This document shows, one piece after another, positions 5,910 to 7,552 of a stretch of DNA of 7,552 nucleotides. The notes under the pieces are model-generated. The model did no database searches, had not been told where the DNA came from, and saw only the letters and a program-made list of their open reading frames with translations. A program made the position numbers and the translations under genes. The stretch is from assembly GCA_005879775.1 (NCBI GenBank), contig VBJX01000054.1, positions 1 to 7,552 on the forward strand. The letters run 5' to 3'. Source of the stretch: Chloroflexota bacterium (GTDB lineage: Bacteria > Chloroflexota > Limnocylindria > QHBO01). The number at the start of each line of letters is the position of its first letter. Position 1 is the first letter of the stretch.

Positions 5910-6134
5910 ATGCCGATGACCCTGAGACGCATCCTCCTCACCTTGGTCCTTCCCGCGATCCTGCTGGTGGTTCTTGCGACCAGCGTGATCGCAGGGGGGG
6001 CGAACGAGAAGGAGACGCTCTGCCACCGCACGGGCAACGGCTCGTTCCACCAGATCACGATCTCGGTGAACGCCGTCCCAGCCCACCTACGGCACGGCGA
6101 CGTCTCCCCGGACGCGTACGGGGACTGCCCGTAG
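5910..6134 (+). CDS. Small secreted protein with CHxTG...AHLxHGD motif, 74 aa
   Basis: The N-terminus MPMTLRR plus a long hydrophobic run (8-27) forms a Sec signal, with a likely cleavage site after VIA (residue 28). The mature peptide is only about 46 residues and holds LCHRTGNGSFHQITISVNAV (37-56) and PAHLRHGDVSPDAYGDC (57-73). It has two cysteines (38 and 73), which could pair, and four histidines (39, 47, 59, 62). From memory, the pattern Cys-His...Ala-x-x-x-His-Leu-x-His-Gly-Asp...Cys recurs in many bacterial secreted proteins of unknown role, often as a short module in larger ones; here it is the whole mature protein. Metal binding is conceivable from the His/Asp/Cys clustering but is inference. 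A very strong Shine-Dalgarno and its own terminator indicate a monocistronic, well-expressed gene. Confidence 0.88.
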   Translation: MPMTLRRILLTLVLPAILLVVLATSVIAGGANEKETLCHRTGNGSFHQITISVNAVPAHLRHGDVSPDAYGDCP

Positions 6135-6150
6135 TCGTCTGACGTCCCCG

Positions 6151-6175
6151 GCCCCGCGAGGCGGGGCATTCGTTT
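6151..6175 (+). terminator. Intrinsic terminator of the 74-aa secreted protein gene
   Basis: GCCCCGC (6151-6157), loop GAG, GCGGGGC (6161-6167) make a perfect 7-bp GC stem followed by ATTCGTTT (6168-6175). It begins 17 nt after the stop codon at 6132-6134 and separates this gene from the glycosyltransferases. Confidence 0.85.
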
Positions 6176-6199
6176 AGCTGACCCGTCGTGAGATGCGCT

Positions 6200-6217
6200 G
6201 GCCCGCGCCCGCGGGCC
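6200..6217 (+). other. GC-rich palindromic hairpin in the leader of the GT2 gene
   Basis: GGCCCGCG (6200-6207), CC, CGCGGGCC (6210-6217) is a perfect inverted repeat that would fold as at least a 7-bp stem with a 4-nt loop. It lies 45 nt before the ATG at 6263 and has no T-tract. It may be a leader structure or a second barrier to read-through after the 6151 terminator. Confidence 0.4.
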
Positions 6218-6253
6218 GTGCACCTCCGGTTGGATCGCCATGCCCTGCGAACT

Positions 6254-6257
6254 GAGG
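6254..6257 (+). promoter_or_regulatory. Ribosome binding site for GT2 gene
   Basis: GAGG lies 5 nt before the ATG at 6263. It favours that start over an ATG-less extension to 6188, whose 25 extra residues are unlike the family. Confidence 0.6.
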
Positions 6258-6262
6258 TAGCC

Positions 6263-6979
6263 ATGACGTCCGAGCACCTGGCCGCGACCGTCGTCCTGCC
6301 CGCCTTCAACGAAGAGACCGGTCTCGCCGCGCTCCTCCCATCCCTGCTGGCGCTCTCGCTGGACCGGTTCGAGGTGGTCGTCGTCGACGACGGTTCGACC
6401 GATTCGACGGCGAGCCTTGCGGAGTCACTCGGCTGCCGCGTGGTGCGTCATGCCGCGAACGCCGGCAAGGGAGTCGCAGTTCGGACCGGGCTGCTGGCAG
6501 CCCGGGGGGAGAAGGTCATCATCATGGACGCCGACGATACGTACCCCGTCGATGCGGTGCCCGAGATCATCAGGCGGCTCGATGAATGCGAGATGGTGGT
6601 CGGTGTCCGGACGCTCGGCCGCACGAACATTCCGCTCTTCAACCGATTCGGCAACGCCGTCCTCACGACCGCGATTCGGATCGCCTCGGGATCGCGGTGG
6701 ACGGACCCGCTGACCGGCTTCTATGGAGTGCGGCGCAGCGCGCTCGAGCGGATGAACCTCGAATCGAACGGGTTCAGCGTCGAGGCAGAGATCGCCATGA
6801 AGAGCTCCCGCCTCGGGCTGCGGGTGATGGACCTCCCCATCGTCTACCGGGCTCGAGCCGGAGCCTCGAAGCTTCATCCGGTGCGCGACGGGATGCGCAT
6901 TGCGGCCATGATCTTCGCGCTGGGCATCCGACGTATGGCGACCGGCCCGGTCCAGCCCACCGAGCCTTTCTTCCCATAG
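6263..6979 (+). CDS. Family 2 glycosyltransferase, DPM1-like
   Basis: The 238-residue protein is a GT-A fold enzyme expected to move a sugar from a nucleotide donor to a lipid or glycan acceptor on the cytoplasmic side of the membrane. It shows ATVVLPAFNEETGLAALLPS (8-27), VVVVDDGSTDST (38-49, nucleotide-binding Asp42/Asp43), NAGKGVAVRTGL (66-77), the metal-binding DADD at 89-92, NRFGNAVLTTAI (127-138), DPLTGFYGVRRSAL (148-161) and EAEI (174-177). The last two resemble dolichol-/polyprenyl-phosphate mannosyl- or glucosyltransferases. It has no C-terminal transmembrane helices, like the short soluble form of that family. Donor and acceptor cannot be told from sequence. The GT4 gene 94 nt downstream on the same strand suggests a shared role in surface-glycan or glycolipid synthesis. 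Confidence 0.93.
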   Translation: MTSEHLAATVVLPAFNEETGLAALLPSLLALSLDRFEVVVVDDGSTDSTASLAESLGCRVVRHAANAGKGVAVRTGLLAARGEKVIIMDADDTYPVDAVPEIIRRLDECEMVVGVRTLGRTNIPLFNRFGNAVLTTAIRIASGSRWTDPLTGFYGVRRSALERMNLESNGFSVEAEIAMKSSRLGLRVMDLPIVYRARAGASKLHPVRDGMRIAAMIFALGIRRMATGPVQPTEPFFP

Positions 6980-7073
6980 ACGGGCCACACTCGTCCGCGG
7001 TCCACTTCGAGCGTCAGCTCGCGCGCCTCTGGTGGGGTGCGCCTCCAGCTGATCAGCCAGCGGGTCGACGCCG

Positions 7074-7552
7074 ATGAAGATCGCGTTCGTATACGACGGC
7101 CTCTATCCGTACCTCAAGGGCGGAATCGAACGGCGCAACTACGAGCTGGCCACCCGGCTCAGCGACCGTCACGAGGTCCACTACATCACGTGGCGTCATT
7201 GGGGCGCCGCCCCGACGGCGCGCCATGAGGGGTTCACGGTGCATGGAGTCGGCGCGCCGCGGCCGTTCTATGGCGACGACGGCAAGCGCACCGTGGGCGA
7301 GGCTGCGGCGTTCGCGCTGCGCCTGTTCCCGGCCCTGCGGCAGCGCCAGTACGACGTCATCGACTGCTCGGCGACGCCGTACCTGCCGCTCTATGCCTGC
7401 GCGATCGCCTCGCGCATGACCGGGACACCGCTCATCGCGACATGGCATGAGTTCTGGGGGGACCACTGGACGGCCTACCTGCCGCAGCGCCCCATCGTGG
7501 CACGCATCGCGCAACGCCTGGAGGCGGGCTGCCGGCCGCTGGGGGATATCCG
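7074..7552 (+). CDS. Family 4 glycosyltransferase, 3' partial (N-terminal domain)
   Basis: The frame from ATG 7074 runs off the window edge after 159 codons. It starts MKIAFVYDGLYPYLKGGIER, the typical first strand and glycine-rich GGIE/R loop of GT-B retaining glycosyltransferases. Next come ELATRLSDRHEVHYITW (24-40), YDVIDCSATPYLP (93-105) and TPLIATWHEFWGDHW (118-132), the usual second-strand and THE/WHE acceptor-side motifs. The C-terminal donor-binding domain with its EX7E motif lies outside the window. An in-frame stop at 7050-7052 limits the start to 7074; the Shine-Dalgarno is weak. It probably continues a glycan biosynthesis cluster that starts with the GT2 gene. Sugar specificity is unknown. 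Confidence 0.92.
   Translation, partial: MKIAFVYDGLYPYLKGGIERRNYELATRLSDRHEVHYITWRHWGAAPTARHEGFTVHGVGAPRPFYGDDGKRTVGEAAAFALRLFPALRQRQYDVIDCSATPYLPLYACAIASRMTGTPLIATWHEFWGDHWTAYLPQRPIVARIAQRLEAGCRPLGDI

Overview
The window is high-GC bacterial DNA with Shine-Dalgarno-type starts, several GTG/TTG start possibilities and short intergenic gaps. Protein style (a DHFR-like/FAD-oxidoreductase pair, small Sec-secreted proteins, an archaeal-looking GT4) fits a Chloroflexota or actinobacterial relative. That placement is inference from general resemblance only. I found no tRNA, rRNA, CRISPR array, transposase or integrase.

Layout. (1) 1-1812: the 3' part of a RibD-C/DHFR-like reductase gene, then one base later a berberine-bridge-type FAD oxidoreductase gene that is broken. 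It runs through three reading frames, with one lesion near 1241-1250 and a clean 23-nt deletion at 1752/1753. (2) 1813-4706: a minus-strand hypothetical gene, a divergently transcribed two-component system (OmpR-type regulator plus a HAMP histidine kinase with a very short external loop), and a small secreted protein ending near a strong hairpin. (3) 4707-4840: a second, 5'-truncated copy of the last 43 codons of the same FAD oxidoreductase, which still carries the 23 nt missing from the first copy. (4) 4843-5649, minus strand: an alpha/beta hydrolase. (5) 5910-6175: a 74-aa secreted protein with a CHxTG...AHLxHGD motif, followed by a convincing intrinsic terminator. (6) 6263-7552: a DPM1-like GT2 glycosyltransferase and the first 159 codons of a GT4 glycosyltransferase, probably the start of a surface-glycan cluster continuing beyond the window.

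The main observation is the pair of FAD-oxidoreductase tails flanking the signalling cassette. Over 111 aligned bases they differ at 8 sites, and all 8 are synonymous third-codon-position changes. Both copies therefore seem to descend from genes that were under protein-level selection, and the decay (truncation of one, frameshifts in the other) came later. The cassette between them may have replaced, or been inserted between, two tandem paralogues. No recombinase is visible to explain it.

The regulator and kinase genes form a tight operon (3-nt gap). The secreted protein follows 111 nt later on the same strand and could be the output or partner of the signalling pair, which is inference from position.
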